A DNA stretch of 34,724 nucleotides from an uncultured Caulobacterales bacterium (GTDB taxonomy: Bacteria; Pseudomonadota; Alphaproteobacteria; Caulobacterales; Maricaulaceae). Under the pieces are notes generated by a model. The model searched no databases, was not told where the DNA came from, and saw nothing but the letters and a program-made list of their open reading frames with translations. A program made the translations under genes and the position numbers. Numbering within the stretch: the first letter of the stretch is position 1; every line of letters begins with the position of its first letter. The DNA lies in the NCBI GenBank assembly GCA_938040095.1, contig CALHXF010000142.1:1-34724 (forward strand), given 5' to 3'. Below, one piece after another: positions 23,655-32,893 of the stretch.

Positions 23655-24491
23655 TCACTTTTTACGGTCTGAGAATTTAGGTGCACGTTTTTCGAGAAAC
23701 GCTTTTACGCCCTCTTGGCAATCTTCACTGACGAAGGCAGCATTTAATAATTTGCTCTCTTCGATATGCGCCGTGAAAGCAGCCTCTTCGAGTAAACCAT
23801 ATCCCATCATAGAATTTCGCAGCAGACGTTTATTGCTGGCAGTTGAGGTCGGAGAACAATTCGCTGCAATATCACGTGCAAGGTCCAAGGCTTTTGGCAA
23901 AACGGCTTCGGGTGGATGGACTTCGCTGACATATCCTGCCCGGTACATCTCATCTGCTTTGATAATATCGGCCTTCAAAATCCACTCATTGGCTTTCGCC
24001 CAGCCAACCAAACGTGGCAGGAACCAACTGGCCGCGCCGTCAAACACAATTCCGCGACGCGCAAAGGGAAAAGCCCATTTCGTTTTTTCCGAACAAATGC
24101 GTAAATCCATCGGCATCGTCATTGTCGCACCAATACCAACGGCATGACCATTGATCGCGCCAATGATGGGCGTCTCAACTTTGAACATATCCAAGACTAA
24201 TTCTCCGCCCGCATCACGCGCAACATCTTCGTGCATGGTCGGTGCGGTTGAAAGTCCCGCCCCGTCAAAGCCGCTGGAAATATCTGCGCCTGCGCAAAAG
24301 GCACGACCCGCGCCAGTCACCACAATCACGCGCACAGAACTATCTGCATCCAGGTCCGCATAGGCCTGTTGAAGCTCTCTGTGCATGGCGAGATTGAAAC
24401 TATTCATCGCCTCAGGGCGATTAAGCGTGAGAATGGCGACGGCTGCATTTTCTGCATCACGGGAAATAAGGAGTGATTTAAAATCTGTCAT
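23655..24491 (-). CDS. Crotonase-fold protein lacking both canonical catalytic glutamates
   Basis: The 278-aa protein has the crotonase (enoyl-CoA hydratase/isomerase) fold, with LTLNRPEAMNSFN, VVTGAGRAFCAGADIS and the oxyanion segments. The two Glu used by enoyl-CoA hydratase, in GGGCELA and QPE blocks of rat crotonase, are replaced here by Thr123 (GIGATMTM) and Phe143 (FPFARRG). The GIGATMT-FARRGIV pattern marks, from memory, a distinct crotonase subgroup, so another CoA-substrate reaction is likelier than classic hydration. It may be co-transcribed with the two small membrane-associated genes downstream. Confidence 0.85.
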   Translation of the reverse strand: MTDFKSLLISRDAENAAVAILTLNRPEAMNSFNLAMHRELQQAYADLDADSSVRVIVVTGAGRAFCAGADISSGFDGAGLSTAPTMHEDVARDAGGELVLDMFKVETPIIGAINGHAVGIGATMTMPMDLRICSEKTKWAFPFARRGIVFDGAASWFLPRLVGWAKANEWILKADIIKADEMYRAGYVSEVHPPEAVLPKALDLARDIAANCSPTSTASNKRLLRNSMMGYGLLEEAAFTAHIEESKLLNAAFVSEDCQEGVKAFLEKRAPKFSDRKK

Positions 24492-24595
24492 GTGATGACG
24501 CTATGCCCAAGCGCGTCCAATTGCAACGCCATCTATAGCGTCTCAATCATCGCTAACTCGGGTCAACTTTTCACGTCCAGGAAAAACCAGACGTC

Positions 24596-25123
24596 TTAGT
24601 ATCGAAGCGTCAAAATTTCCGAACTAGATGCCCCCTGATACTCCGTGTTCAAGGATAGATCTTCATGGGAATTGATATCCAACCCCGCCAAACGACAACA
24701 AGGTTCATTTGATGGCATAATCACCTTTACCAAATTATATCCATTCTCAATCGGAACTTTCAATTGGACGACGACGAAGTGAAACCCATCGTGTTCGCCA
24801 TATGCATGCCCGTAATATTCAATCGCTCTGAGGTCAGCAGTCTCCGAGGCCACCCCTTTTAAGAACGTCCACCTATTATCAGACACCCCCTGCAAGCTCG
24901 GATGAAAATGATCTTTGATGGCGTCGCGACCTTCAAGGAAAAAGAGCTGCGTACCGCCAACCGCAAATTCGTAGAACTTTGGTGAGAGCGGAGGCAGGCC
25001 CTGTGTTACATTTGACGTCTCCGCCTGCGCGACCTTACTGGGTAAAATTGCGCTACTGTCTTCACATCCCGCGAAGGATAGACACATGATTAAATATAAA
25101 GCAGACGAAATAAAATGACGCAT
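24596..25123 (-). CDS. Lipoprotein with a CC-x2-L-GL motif, copy A
   Basis: The 175-aa product has a lipoprotein signal ending LSFAGC (Cys20). No named family is recognised. The mature part has a helical segment (DAIKDHFHPSLQG), then strand-like stretches (HFVVVQLKVP, YNLVKVIMPS) and the motif PCCRLAGLDIN with Cys142-Cys143. A second lipoprotein at 30114-30608 has the same order and TCCVLYGLRLN at the matching place, so the two may be distant paralogues. The start ATG at 25123 has no strong ribosome site. It follows rarA by 33 bp on the same strand. Confidence 0.7.
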   Translation of the reverse strand: MRHFISSALYLIMCLSFAGCEDSSAILPSKVAQAETSNVTQGLPPLSPKFYEFAVGGTQLFFLEGRDAIKDHFHPSLQGVSDNRWTFLKGVASETADLRAIEYYGHAYGEHDGFHFVVVQLKVPIENGYNLVKVIMPSNEPCCRLAGLDINSHEDLSLNTEYQGASSSEILTLRY

Positions 25124-25156
25124 AATTTCGTATGACGCATAATCTTTTATACAACC

Positions 25157-26461
25157 TTAAGGTCTTTTTTTATTTGCTCTTATTTTGGCCCAAGCCGCTA
25201 ATCTCGCTTTGATCGGCGCTTCGCGTCCGTCACCTTTTGGTGCGTAAAACGTCTCACGCGGCATATCATCGGGAAAATAGTTCTGACCAGAGAAGCCCTT
25301 CTCAGTTGATGGGTCATAGGCATATCCGTCGCCATACCCGATATCTTTCATCAATTTCGTTGGCGCGTTGAGAATGTGTTTTGGCGGCGGTAAACTGCCT
25401 GTGGCCTTTGCCGATCGCATCGCCGCTTTGTAGCCCGCGTAAACACCAACAGATTTGGGCGCAGTCGCAAGGTGAACAACGGCATGGGCCAAAGATAAAT
25501 CCCCTTCAGGACTCCCCAAACGCTCATAGGCCCGCGCCGCTTCGCTTGCGATCATCAAAGCAGTTGGGTCAGCAAGACCAATATCTTCACTCGCGAAACG
25601 GACCAGTCGACGCGCGATATAGCGTGGGTCTTCGCCACCCGTCATCATCCGTGCATACCAATAAAGCGCCGCATCAGGATCAGATCCACGCATAGATTTA
25701 TGTAGCGCGGAGATAATATTATAATGCTCGTCTCGGGACTTATCATAGGCAGGCGCACGTTTCTGAAGCAACGCAGCGACCCCCGCAGAGTTCAACACAT
25801 CTTCACCCGCGAGAAAAACTTCATCCGCTAGGGTCAGTAAATAACGCCCATCCCCATCGGCAAATCCAATCAATGTATCACGCCCACTCTCATCGAGCGG
25901 TAAGTCCCGCCCAACATGGGTCTCCGCCCGTTTGAGCAACCCTTGCAGTGCATCCTCGTCCAGACGGTTGAGGACAAAAACCTGCGCACGGGAGAGCAGC
26001 GCGCCATTCAGTTCAAAGCTAGGGTTTTCCGTGGTCGCCCCAACGAGCGTCACAACGCCTTCTTCAACATAGGGCAAAAAGCCATCTTGCTGCGCGCGAT
26101 TAAATCGATGAATTTCGTCGACGAACAATAGAGTTCCGCGACCAGACTCGCGACGAGCGCGGGCCGCTTCAAACGCCTTGCGCAAATCTGCAACGCCAGA
26201 AAAAACCGCAGACAGCTGAACAAATTCAAGATCGGCTTTATCCGCTAACAAACGCGCGATAGTTGTTTTCCCAACGCCGGGTGGCCCCCACAGAATCATG
26301 GACGACAATCGACCCTGCCCCAACATTCGCCCGATTGGACCGTCAGATCCGATCAGATGTGATTGCCCAACAACGTCATCCAAGACGGCGGGTCGTAAGG
26401 CTTCTGCCAAAGGCCGAGGCGCACACGCCTCAAGACCAGCAGATTGAAAGAGATTGCTCAT
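25157..26461 (-). CDS. rarA: Replication-associated recombination protein A (MgsA/RarA)
   Basis: RarA is an AAA+ ATPase of the Mgs1/WRNIP1 family acting at stalled replication forks. The 434-aa protein shows Walker A GPPGVGKT (59-66), Walker [17 protein letters not shown], sensor segment [13 protein letters not shown] and the C-terminal blocks [18 protein letters not shown] and [16 protein letters not shown]. Length is normal. It is divergent from the histidine kinase gene across 170 bp. Confidence 0.96.
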   Translation of the reverse strand: MSNLFQSAGLEACAPRPLAEALRPAVLDDVVGQSHLIGSDGPIGRMLGQGRLSSMILWGPPGVGKTTIARLLADKADLEFVQLSAVFSGVADLRKAFEAARARRESGRGTLLFVDEIHRFNRAQQDGFLPYVEEGVVTLVGATTENPSFELNGALLSRAQVFVLNRLDEDALQGLLKRAETHVGRDLPLDESGRDTLIGFADGDGRYLLTLADEVFLAGEDVLNSAGVAALLQKRAPAYDKSRDEHYNIISALHKSMRGSDPDAALYWYARMMTGGEDPRYIARRLVRFASEDIGLADPTALMIASEAARAYERLGSPEGDLSLAHAVVHLATAPKSVGVYAGYKAAMRSAKATGSLPPPKHILNAPTKLMKDIGYGDGYAYDPSTEKGFSGQNYFPDDMPRETFYAPKGDGREAPIKARLAAWAKIRANKKRP

Positions 26462-26631
26462 ACCGACTCTCTACCAAAAGGCGTCTACGGGAGATAGCGG
26501 GAAAACTGAAAAGACGGGGTAGCAGGAGACGAAATTTAGCGCAAAATCGAGACAAATCTATCGATTGGATTAGAGGGTTTTCCGGTTGTAATTTCAACGC
26601 ATTGCTAACCTTGTTCGGTTATCGCCTATAT

Positions 26632-28002
26632 ATGGAAACTTCATTTAATCGTTTCGAACGTTTTTTGCGCATTGATCGCATGACCACAAAAAGTGAGTTG
26701 ATGCGCGCCCGTGCCGTCTACTTCGTTGGATTTGCGTTCATCATCACCCAGTTGATCAATATTGTGGCGATGTATTATACCTATAACGGGTTTACATTCG
26801 ATCATATCGTCTCCGTGATTGCGTGTTGTTTCGTTTTTACAGCGATCATGTTTTTACGGATCAGCAAACGGTTTCAGGTTTATGCGTTCGCATTTTCTGT
26901 GCTGATCCTTGCGGGCACAGCGTCATCCGCGTTGAATCAAAATACAGGTATCAATTCTGCGCTACTTCCCTTTTTAGTTTTAGGTATTGTTATCAACGGT
27001 TTCATTTGTGGCGCGCGCGCCACAATAGCATTTGGATTAGCCTGTTTTATCGGGATATGGGGATTGTGGTGGGTGAGCTCGAATTACAACTATACGCCTA
27101 TCTTTGATGTCGAAAAATTCGCGGATCGAAATTTTCAACGCGCGGTACAAACCAGCTTAGCGGCCTTTCTCATCACGATGGTCGGGGCGTTTTTCTCGGA
27201 AAATATGCACTCCGCCTTTGGGGATCTCGAAGCAGGCATCACCGCCGCGCAAGATTCGGATCGCGCCAAGACAGATTTTCTCGCCACGATGAGCCATGAA
27301 CTTTTCACACCCATGAACGGCATCATCGGGATGAATGATATTCTGCAAGAAACAGACCTCGACGAAGATCAGCGCGAATTGACGTCAATCATTCGCGACT
27401 CCGGCCGCGATTTGCAGGCCATCATCGGGAATGTTCTGCTCTTCTCGCAACTAGAAGCAGGTCGTGTCAGCCTTGATGATGCCAAATTCGATATACGCGA
27501 AACCCTCGAAAAGACGGCCGAGTGCTTTGCAAATTCTGCGGCAGCCAAAGGGCTCGTATTCAAAACGCGTTTCGCCCCTACAATCCCGAAGGTTGTTGTC
27601 GGCGATAGAATACGAACCGCTCAGATTGCCTCTGCTATCTTAGACAATGCCGTGAAATTTACCGACACAGGCGCAATCGAACTCTCTCTTCACGGCGGTA
27701 CAGACGAACATGGCGACGTGATCCTGCTGATGACGGTAACAGACACTGGCATTGGAATCGCAGCCGAAGATAGCGCCCGTATTTTCGAGCGGTTCACCCA
27801 ACAAGACGGGTCGATCAAGCGTCGCCACGGCGGTACAGGCCTTGGTCTGACCATTGCACGCGGCTTAGCCAACCTCATGGGCGGAAGCGTTACTGTCCAT
27901 AGCGAACCGTCCATCGGAAGCTCGTTTTCGGTTCGCTTGAAATATGCTGTTGCAGACGCTGACACAGCAGATGTTGAGGCTTGGCAAGAAGCCGCAGAGT
28001 AA
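26632..28002 (+). CDS. Membrane sensor histidine kinase without receiver domain
   Basis: From the ATG at 26632 (456 aa) the protein has about five or six N-terminal hydrophobic helices (about 29-190), a dimerisation/phosphoacceptor segment with His222 in [12 protein letters not shown], and an ATPase domain with N-box [10 protein letters not shown] (337-346), G1 DTGIGI (371-376), an F box [12 protein letters not shown] and G2 GGTGLGL (400-406). The H-box has Phe where most kinases have Arg (SHELRTP). The C-terminus ends shortly after the ATPase domain, so it is not a hybrid kinase. A longer frame back to 26263 is antisense to rarA. No response regulator is adjacent, so the partner is unknown. 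Confidence 0.88.
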   Translation: METSFNRFERFLRIDRMTTKSELMRARAVYFVGFAFIITQLINIVAMYYTYNGFTFDHIVSVIACCFVFTAIMFLRISKRFQVYAFAFSVLILAGTASSALNQNTGINSALLPFLVLGIVINGFICGARATIAFGLACFIGIWGLWWVSSNYNYTPIFDVEKFADRNFQRAVQTSLAAFLITMVGAFFSENMHSAFGDLEAGITAAQDSDRAKTDFLATMSHELFTPMNGIIGMNDILQETDLDEDQRELTSIIRDSGRDLQAIIGNVLLFSQLEAGRVSLDDAKFDIRETLEKTAECFANSAAAKGLVFKTRFAPTIPKVVVGDRIRTAQIASAILDNAVKFTDTGAIELSLHGGTDEHGDVILLMTVTDTGIGIAAEDSARIFERFTQQDGSIKRRHGGTGLGLTIARGLANLMGGSVTVHSEPSIGSSFSVRLKYAVADADTADVEAWQEAAE

Positions 28003-28073
28003 TACGCGCACCCCAAATAAGAAAGAACAAGACGTCTAATACTGGAACGCTTGATCTTTCACCTATTCGAACC

Positions 28074-29561
28074 CTATTTCTTTAGATTGAATTCCCAAAC
28101 ATCAGCAGGGTCAACGCGCTGCCCGTTTCTGGATGTCTCGATATGCACATGCGGACCTGTGCTTTTCCCGCTGCTGCCCACTGTCGCGATTTGCGAGCCT
28201 TTTGAAACGGCCTCTCCCGTGACAACGGTATAGCCGTCCAAATGCGCAAACATTGTTAGCATGCCACCTTCGGTTTTTAGAGCGACAACATTGCCGTATT
28301 TAGTGTTTCCATTGTAGGCATCTGTCGCCGCGAGAATGACACCGTCAGCAGGCGCGTAGATCGGTGTGCCGGTTGGTGCGGCAATGTCGATACCATAATG
28401 ATTTCGGACCTTACCCGCCTTGAACGGATCAGGTGTAGGACCGAATTTCGCCGTCAACCGACCAGAGATCATAGGCGTTGTAACAGCCTTCCCTTTTGAG
28501 GTCTTCTTAGCTGGCGCTTTCTGGGAAGACGCTTCCTGCGCCTCGGCAGCAGGGTTTTGAGCGGGTTCCGCTGTTGCAGTTGCGGAAATCGCGAGCATGC
28601 CAACGGCTGTGACACTCGCTGCGACCACACTCAGCGCCAATTTATCGCGCAGCCGCTTGAAAGCTGGCGGCGTCCCGTTCATAATATGCGTAATTCTCAT
28701 CTTTTCGTTCCTTATACGGTGGGTTGAGAAGGCGGCGGCCGGGTATTCCTGTACCCGGCCCGCCATTATGTGGAGCGCTTGCAACAATGTGTCTGCATAA
28801 GCCCTCCGCATCTTTGGATCGCGACCCGCCGTAACGGCCATATCGCAACGAAGTTCTGTGCTCTGACTCCACGCGCCGAATAGAAGGTGCGCGAAAGGCG
28901 ATACCCAGCACAGACACAGGGTCACTCTTAAAACTAATCCGCATTCGTCATCCCGCCGCACAATATGCGCGCGCTCATGAGTCAAAATATCTTCAATTTT
29001 GTCGGCCCCCACGACCCCGCGATAACTCTGCGGGAGGAGAATATGGGAGTGTTTTTTCTGTCCAAAAGGTGTGTAGGCGAGCGGCGATTGGATGTGAGGT
29101 GACACAAGCACATCATCCTGCCCCGCAATGTCGGCACAATCCGCAGCCAAAATCACCCGACGCAAACGATGACGTCCCCAGCCGAGTTTTATGAGGGCCA
29201 GAAACACGCCAGAGGCATAAAGGGCCGCTAGAATAGTCTTGAGCGTTTCGAAGGCCCAAACGCTCTCATCCGCCAAAATATTTGCAGGCTCGTTCCCTAT
29301 AAAGCCCATCGCCTCCAATGGATCATGTCCAAAAAACCCAGAGAGAGAAAATACGGACAAAGCCTCTGCTGCAACGGTATTGGGTAGCAGTGAAAACAAA
29401 AGTCCAAATAGGGGCACGGCCACACACATTGCGAGCATCGTCGCCCAGAGCAAAGGCCATTGCTCGACCCGCCTATCTATCAGGCGAAATCCTGCCGCTA
29501 GCATCCACACCGCAACACTCACCACAAACATAGACACAAGAAAAATGAAGATAGCTGTCAT
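28074..29561 (-). CDS. M56 (BlaR1/MecR1-type) membrane protease fused to an M23 LytM peptidase
   Basis: The 495-aa protein starts with hydrophobic helices (about 1-26, 36-60, 105-127) and an M56 zinc protease motif HERAH (195-199), with Glu236 in STELRCD as the likely third ligand. Another helix (about 309-330) and a Lys/Ala/Pro linker lead to a C-terminal M23 domain: HYGID (388-392), AHLDG (439-443) and GPHVHIE (469-475), the LytM zinc residues. BlaR1 normally ends in a penicillin-binding sensor; here that is replaced by a peptidoglycan endopeptidase domain, presumably periplasmic. The BlaI-type repressor stops immediately before this ATG (TAGATG), so they form one operon. Databases do use the name 'M23/M56 family metallopeptidase', but I know of no characterised signalling role. 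Confidence 0.88.
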   Translation of the reverse strand: MTAIFIFLVSMFVVSVAVWMLAAGFRLIDRRVEQWPLLWATMLAMCVAVPLFGLLFSLLPNTVAAEALSVFSLSGFFGHDPLEAMGFIGNEPANILADESVWAFETLKTILAALYASGVFLALIKLGWGRHRLRRVILAADCADIAGQDDVLVSPHIQSPLAYTPFGQKKHSHILLPQSYRGVVGADKIEDILTHERAHIVRRDDECGLVLRVTLCLCWVSPFAHLLFGAWSQSTELRCDMAVTAGRDPKMRRAYADTLLQALHIMAGRVQEYPAAAFSTHRIRNEKMRITHIMNGTPPAFKRLRDKLALSVVAASVTAVGMLAISATATAEPAQNPAAEAQEASSQKAPAKKTSKGKAVTTPMISGRLTAKFGPTPDPFKAGKVRNHYGIDIAAPTGTPIYAPADGVILAATDAYNGNTKYGNVVALKTEGGMLTMFAHLDGYTVVTGEAVSKGSQIATVGSSGKSTGPHVHIETSRNGQRVDPADVWEFNLKK

Positions 29562-29942
29562 CTATGCGCCCTCGTCATTTGAGGGCGTATTGACTTTGAG
29601 GAAGGCTTCCAACTCGGCGAGTTCATCCCCCGAGAGGATATCGCTTTTGACGAGATTGGAGACGGGCAATGGACCCTCAAGTCCCAAGACATCGGCGGCA
29701 AAGCTTTGAATGAGTCCTGCCAATGTTGGAATTTTTTTGGCCTTGGCGCGGTAAATATTCAGCCCATGCGCCTCGGTTTGGCTCAGTAGACCCTTATCCA
29801 CCATACGCTCGATTGTTTTACGAGATGACGACCGCGACCAGCCTAAGTCCTCTGAAATCGCCCCATGTATTTCCCCAACACTCTGCGCCCCAGCGGACCA
29901 AAGGTGTTTCAAAATGACAAGTTCAGAAGAAGATGGTTTCAT
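29562..29942 (-). CDS. blaI: BlaI/MecI-family transcriptional repressor
   Basis: The 126-aa protein has the BlaI/MecI/CopY winged helix: SELVILKHLWSAGAQSVGEI, a recognition region SRSSSRKTIERMVDKGLLSQ and the beta wing NIYRAKAK, followed by a C-terminal dimerisation helix. In S. aureus BlaI is released from its operator when BlaR1 is activated by a beta-lactam. Here it is first in a two-gene operon with the M56-M23 fusion. AAGGCG lies just upstream of its ATG, and three GTCRCC half-sites overlap that region, which suggests autoregulation. The symbol refers to the family; the beta-lactam response is not shown. Confidence 0.9.
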   Translation of the reverse strand: MKPSSSELVILKHLWSAGAQSVGEIHGAISEDLGWSRSSSRKTIERMVDKGLLSQTEAHGLNIYRAKAKKIPTLAGLIQSFAADVLGLEGPLPVSNLVKSDILSGDELAELEAFLKVNTPSNDEGA

Positions 29943-29968
29943 GTCGCCTTATGGTGACATGCGTCACC
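29941..29968. promoter_or_regulatory. Candidate BlaI-type operator overlapping the repressor start
   Basis: Three half-sites occur at 29943 (GTCGCC), 29953 (GGTGAC, inverted) and 29963 (GTCACC), each exactly 10 bp apart. The last two form a perfect GGTGAC-N4-GTCACC dyad. The array overlaps the ribosome site and start codon of the repressor gene. It differs from the TACA-type BlaI/CopY consensus, so ownership is inferred from position. Confidence 0.55.
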
Positions 29969-30113
29969 AAGAGTCAATCTACATATTCCGTAAGGTTATC
30001 GCAATATTCGGCGAGCAAAGTAGCTTTGACATCAAACGCGTTCACATGACGGCTATTTTACCAATTTGACGCTAGACCTAAATCGCGTCGAAGCTTTCGA
30101 CAGAACAATTAGA

Positions 30114-30608
30114 TTATTGTGGTCCACCACCGTCATCTTCCGAATGAGAAGGCTCAGTTACTTCCATCATATATTCGGGACCGATTTGCACATTCAAACG
30201 CAACCCGTAAAGCACGCAGCACGTGTCTTCGTCTGGCGACACTGTAATAGTGACGACCTCACGTCCCTTTTCACGGGGGATATGGAAGACCGTCGTGTAC
30301 AACTTCATGGTATTGCGTTGGCGAAAGCTCCGATCTGCCGCCACGGCTAAATCAGGCTGAGCCGTTTCACTAATGAACTCATAAATCGAATCGATGGCAT
30401 CAGCTGTAAACCCAACGGATTCCGCAGCAATGTTCAAAATATCTTCTGTCCGACGTGCATAAAAATGCTCTAGCGCGTCGGCAGAATATGCTTCGATTTC
30501 ATCTGAATGCGAGGAAACTAAATCATTGTTGAATGAAACGCTGCAAGCCGCCAACAAGAGTGAAACCAGCACTGCTAATGGCAAGAAAAGGTTATGAGAG
30601 CGCGACAT
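30114..30608 (-). CDS. Lipoprotein with a CC-x2-L-GL motif, copy B
   Basis: The 164-aa product has a lipoprotein signal ending LLLAAC (Cys22). The mature part has helical segments (YSADALEHFYARRTEDIL, SVGFTADAIDSIYEF), then strand-like stretches (KLYTTVFHIP, REVVTITVSP) and the motif TCCVLYGLRLN with Cys130-Cys131, then an acidic Gly-rich tail. It resembles the lipoprotein at 24596-25123 in domain order and in the CC-x2-L-GL motif. No named family is recognised. Its gene follows the sdhA terminator and precedes the BlaI operon by about 170 bp. Confidence 0.7.
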   Translation of the reverse strand: MSRSHNLFLPLAVLVSLLLAACSVSFNNDLVSSHSDEIEAYSADALEHFYARRTEDILNIAAESVGFTADAIDSIYEFISETAQPDLAVAADRSFRQRNTMKLYTTVFHIPREKGREVVTITVSPDEDTCCVLYGLRLNVQIGPEYMMEVTEPSHSEDDGGGPQ

Positions 30609-30696
30609 AAAAACTCACTACAGCAAATGTAGGTTCACCGAAAGACGGGACGAACAAACATCTTGAGAAACAAGATCACCCTATCAGATAGTTAAA

Positions 30697-30721
30697 ACAA
30701 AAAAGGCTCCTTTCGGAGCCT
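30697..30721 (-). terminator. Rho-independent terminator of sdhCDA
   Basis: On the minus strand AGGCTCC, a GAAA tetraloop and GGAGCCT are followed by a T-run, 24 bp past the sdhA stop. It implies that sdhCDA transcription ends here and does not reach sdhB. Confidence 0.92.
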
Positions 30722-30744
30722 AAATTCGTGTCTGTAATTGAAAC

Positions 30745-32541
30745 CTAGTAAACCCGCTTCTTCGGTTTAATGTAATCAATCCCGTCGGACATGGTGTAGT
30801 TATGCACCGGGCGGTAGTCGATTTTTACTGTGTTGGTTTCGCCGTCATACCATGCGAGCGTGTGTTTCATCCACTCTACGTCATCGCGTTCTGGATAATC
30901 TTCATGCGCATGTGCGCCGCGAGATTCTTTGCGGTTTTCTGCGGAAGCGATTGTAACCCGCGCTTGAGCGATCAAGTTATCGAGTTCCAATGTTTCCATC
31001 AAATCCGTGTTCCAAACCATTGTGCGATCCGTCACTGACACATCCTTGATGTGCTCTGCGATAGCGGTGACTTTTTCAAGACCTTCAGAGAGGCTTTCCT
31101 CTGTCCGGAAAACAGAGCAATGGACCTGCATGGCTTTTTGAAGATCAAGGCGGATATCAGCCGTTTTCTTGGAACCTTCCGCATTGCGGAATTTTTCGAG
31201 GCGCGCGATGGCCGCGGCCCCTGCATCCGCCGGGAGCGGTTTCTGCTCTAGGTTTGGCGTGTTGATTTCTTTGACGCGCAGACCTGCGGCACGACCGAAG
31301 ACAACGAGATCGATCAGCGAGTTAGAGCCGAGACGGTTCGCACCATGCACAGACACACAGGCCGCTTCGCCCACAGCCATCAAGCCAGGGACAACGCTAT
31401 CTGGATCGCCGTCTTTGAGCGTCAGAACTTCGCCATGATAATTCGTCTGGATACCGCCCATATTATAATGGCAGGTTGGTAGAACTGGAATCGGCTCTTT
31501 GGTCAGATCGACACCAGAGAAGATTTTCGCCGTTTCCGAAATACCCGGCAGACGTGACGCGAGAACTTTCGGGTCCAAATGATCGAGATGGAGGAAGATA
31601 TGATCTTTATCTTTCCCGACGCCGCGACCTTCGCGGATTTCCATAACCATCGCGCGGCTGACCATATCGCGTGGCGCGAGGTCTTTCACGCTAGGGGCGT
31701 AACGCTCCATGAAACGCTCGCCTTCGGAGTTGGTCAAATAACCACCCTCACCGCGTGCGCCTTCAGTGATAAGACAGCCTGCACCGTAAATGCCCGTTGG
31801 ATGAAATTGGATGAATTCCATGTCTTGAACAGGCAAGCCCGCACGAAGCGCCATCGCATTGCCGTCACCCGTACATGTATGTGCAGATGTCGCGGAGAAG
31901 AACACACGGCCACAGCCGCCCGTCGCGAGAACAACGGTCTGCGCGCGGAAACGATGCAATGTGCCATCGTCCAATTTCCAAGCCGTCATACCGCGGCAAA
32001 CACCGTCTTCCATGATCAGGTCGAGTGCGAAATATTCGATAAAAAATTCAGCGTCATTCCGAAGGGCTTGGCCATAAAGCGTGTGAAGCATCGCATGACC
32101 CGTGCGGTCAGCCGCTGCGCAGGTACGCTGTACTGGCGGGCCTTCACCCATTTCTGTTGTGTGACCACCAAAGGGCCGCTGATAGATTTTACCATCTTCG
32201 TTCCGAGAGAATGGCATACCCCAATGCTCTAGCTCGTAAACCGCCTTTGGCGCTTCGCGACAGAGATATTCGATCGAGTCTTGGTCACCGAGCCAGTCGG
32301 AGCCTTTGACCGTGTCATACATATGCCAGCGCCAATCGTCTGGACCCATATTGCCAAGTGAGGCGGCAATACCGCCCTGCGCGGCAACTGTATGGCTACG
32401 CGTTGGGAAAACTTTCGTGACACAGGCTGTTTTCAACCCAGCTTGCGCCGAGCCGAGTGTCGCACGGAGACCAGAGCCGCCCGCGCCAACAACAACAACG
32501 TCGTAAGTATGATCAATCCATTCAGTTTTTTGGGCGGTCAT
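30745..32541 (-). CDS. sdhA: Succinate dehydrogenase flavoprotein subunit
   Basis: SdhA oxidises succinate to fumarate on a covalently bound FAD. The 598-aa protein shows the dinucleotide motif [15 protein letters not shown] (16-30), His50 in [12 protein letters not shown] (the FAD-linked His), the catalytic block [21 protein letters not shown] and the C-terminal RLGSNSL segment. It is third in sdhC-sdhD-sdhA, 4 bp after sdhD, and is followed by a strong terminator. Length and motifs are normal. Confidence 0.98.
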   Translation of the reverse strand: MTAQKTEWIDHTYDVVVVGAGGSGLRATLGSAQAGLKTACVTKVFPTRSHTVAAQGGIAASLGNMGPDDWRWHMYDTVKGSDWLGDQDSIEYLCREAPKAVYELEHWGMPFSRNEDGKIYQRPFGGHTTEMGEGPPVQRTCAAADRTGHAMLHTLYGQALRNDAEFFIEYFALDLIMEDGVCRGMTAWKLDDGTLHRFRAQTVVLATGGCGRVFFSATSAHTCTGDGNAMALRAGLPVQDMEFIQFHPTGIYGAGCLITEGARGEGGYLTNSEGERFMERYAPSVKDLAPRDMVSRAMVMEIREGRGVGKDKDHIFLHLDHLDPKVLASRLPGISETAKIFSGVDLTKEPIPVLPTCHYNMGGIQTNYHGEVLTLKDGDPDSVVPGLMAVGEAACVSVHGANRLGSNSLIDLVVFGRAAGLRVKEINTPNLEQKPLPADAGAAAIARLEKFRNAEGSKKTADIRLDLQKAMQVHCSVFRTEESLSEGLEKVTAIAEHIKDVSVTDRTMVWNTDLMETLELDNLIAQARVTIASAENRKESRGAHAHEDYPERDDVEWMKHTLAWYDGETNTVKIDYRPVHNYTMSDGIDYIKPKKRVY

Positions 32542-32545
32542 AAGA

Positions 32546-32893
32546 CTATCCTAGAAATGCGAGTTTGATGAGCGCGAACGCTACGGCTGCCCATAAAATG
32601 AAGGCGACCAACTTATTCTTCAACAGGCCAAATGCGCGCAGTTTGCCCCCGAAATAATCCATGATCACCTCGTCCATCTCTAGCTTACAGTACCAAATGG
32701 CGGCCGTGAAAAAAGCGAGGAAGCCGAGCGCGCCGATAGGTGTCGAGAGCCAAGCGGCAACGCCGTCAGCTCCAGCGGGTGCAGCACCCGCAACGGAGAG
32801 AATGGCAAATGGCAAACCAATGATTACGCCCCATCCTGTCAGGGTGTGAATTTTTGCATGGGATGCACTGTGGTTAGCTGTTCCGGCGCTCAT
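32546..32893 (-). CDS. sdhD: Succinate dehydrogenase membrane anchor subunit D
   Basis: The 115-aa protein has three hydrophobic helices (about 20-40, 50-68, 95-113) and the alphaproteobacterial SdhD pattern [18 protein letters not shown]. With SdhC it forms the membrane anchor holding haem b and the quinone site. Its ATG overlaps the sdhC stop as ATGA, showing tight coupling. Confidence 0.93.
   Translation of the reverse strand: MSAGTANHSASHAKIHTLTGWGVIIGLPFAILSVAGAAPAGADGVAAWLSTPIGALGFLAFFTAAIWYCKLEMDEVIMDYFGGKLRAFGLLKNKLVAFILWAAVAFALIKLAFLG

Noticed and set aside
24532-24566. TTGACC and TATAGA as a promoter for the crotonase gene
   Set aside because: The spacer is 23 bases, too long for a normal -35/-10 pair.
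26263-26631. N-terminal extension of the histidine kinase frame by 123 residues
   Set aside because: It is antisense to the start of rarA, is rich in Arg and lacks any domain; the membrane helices begin after the ATG at 26632.
31579-32232. 217-codon plus-strand ORF
   Set aside because: Antisense shadow of sdhA.
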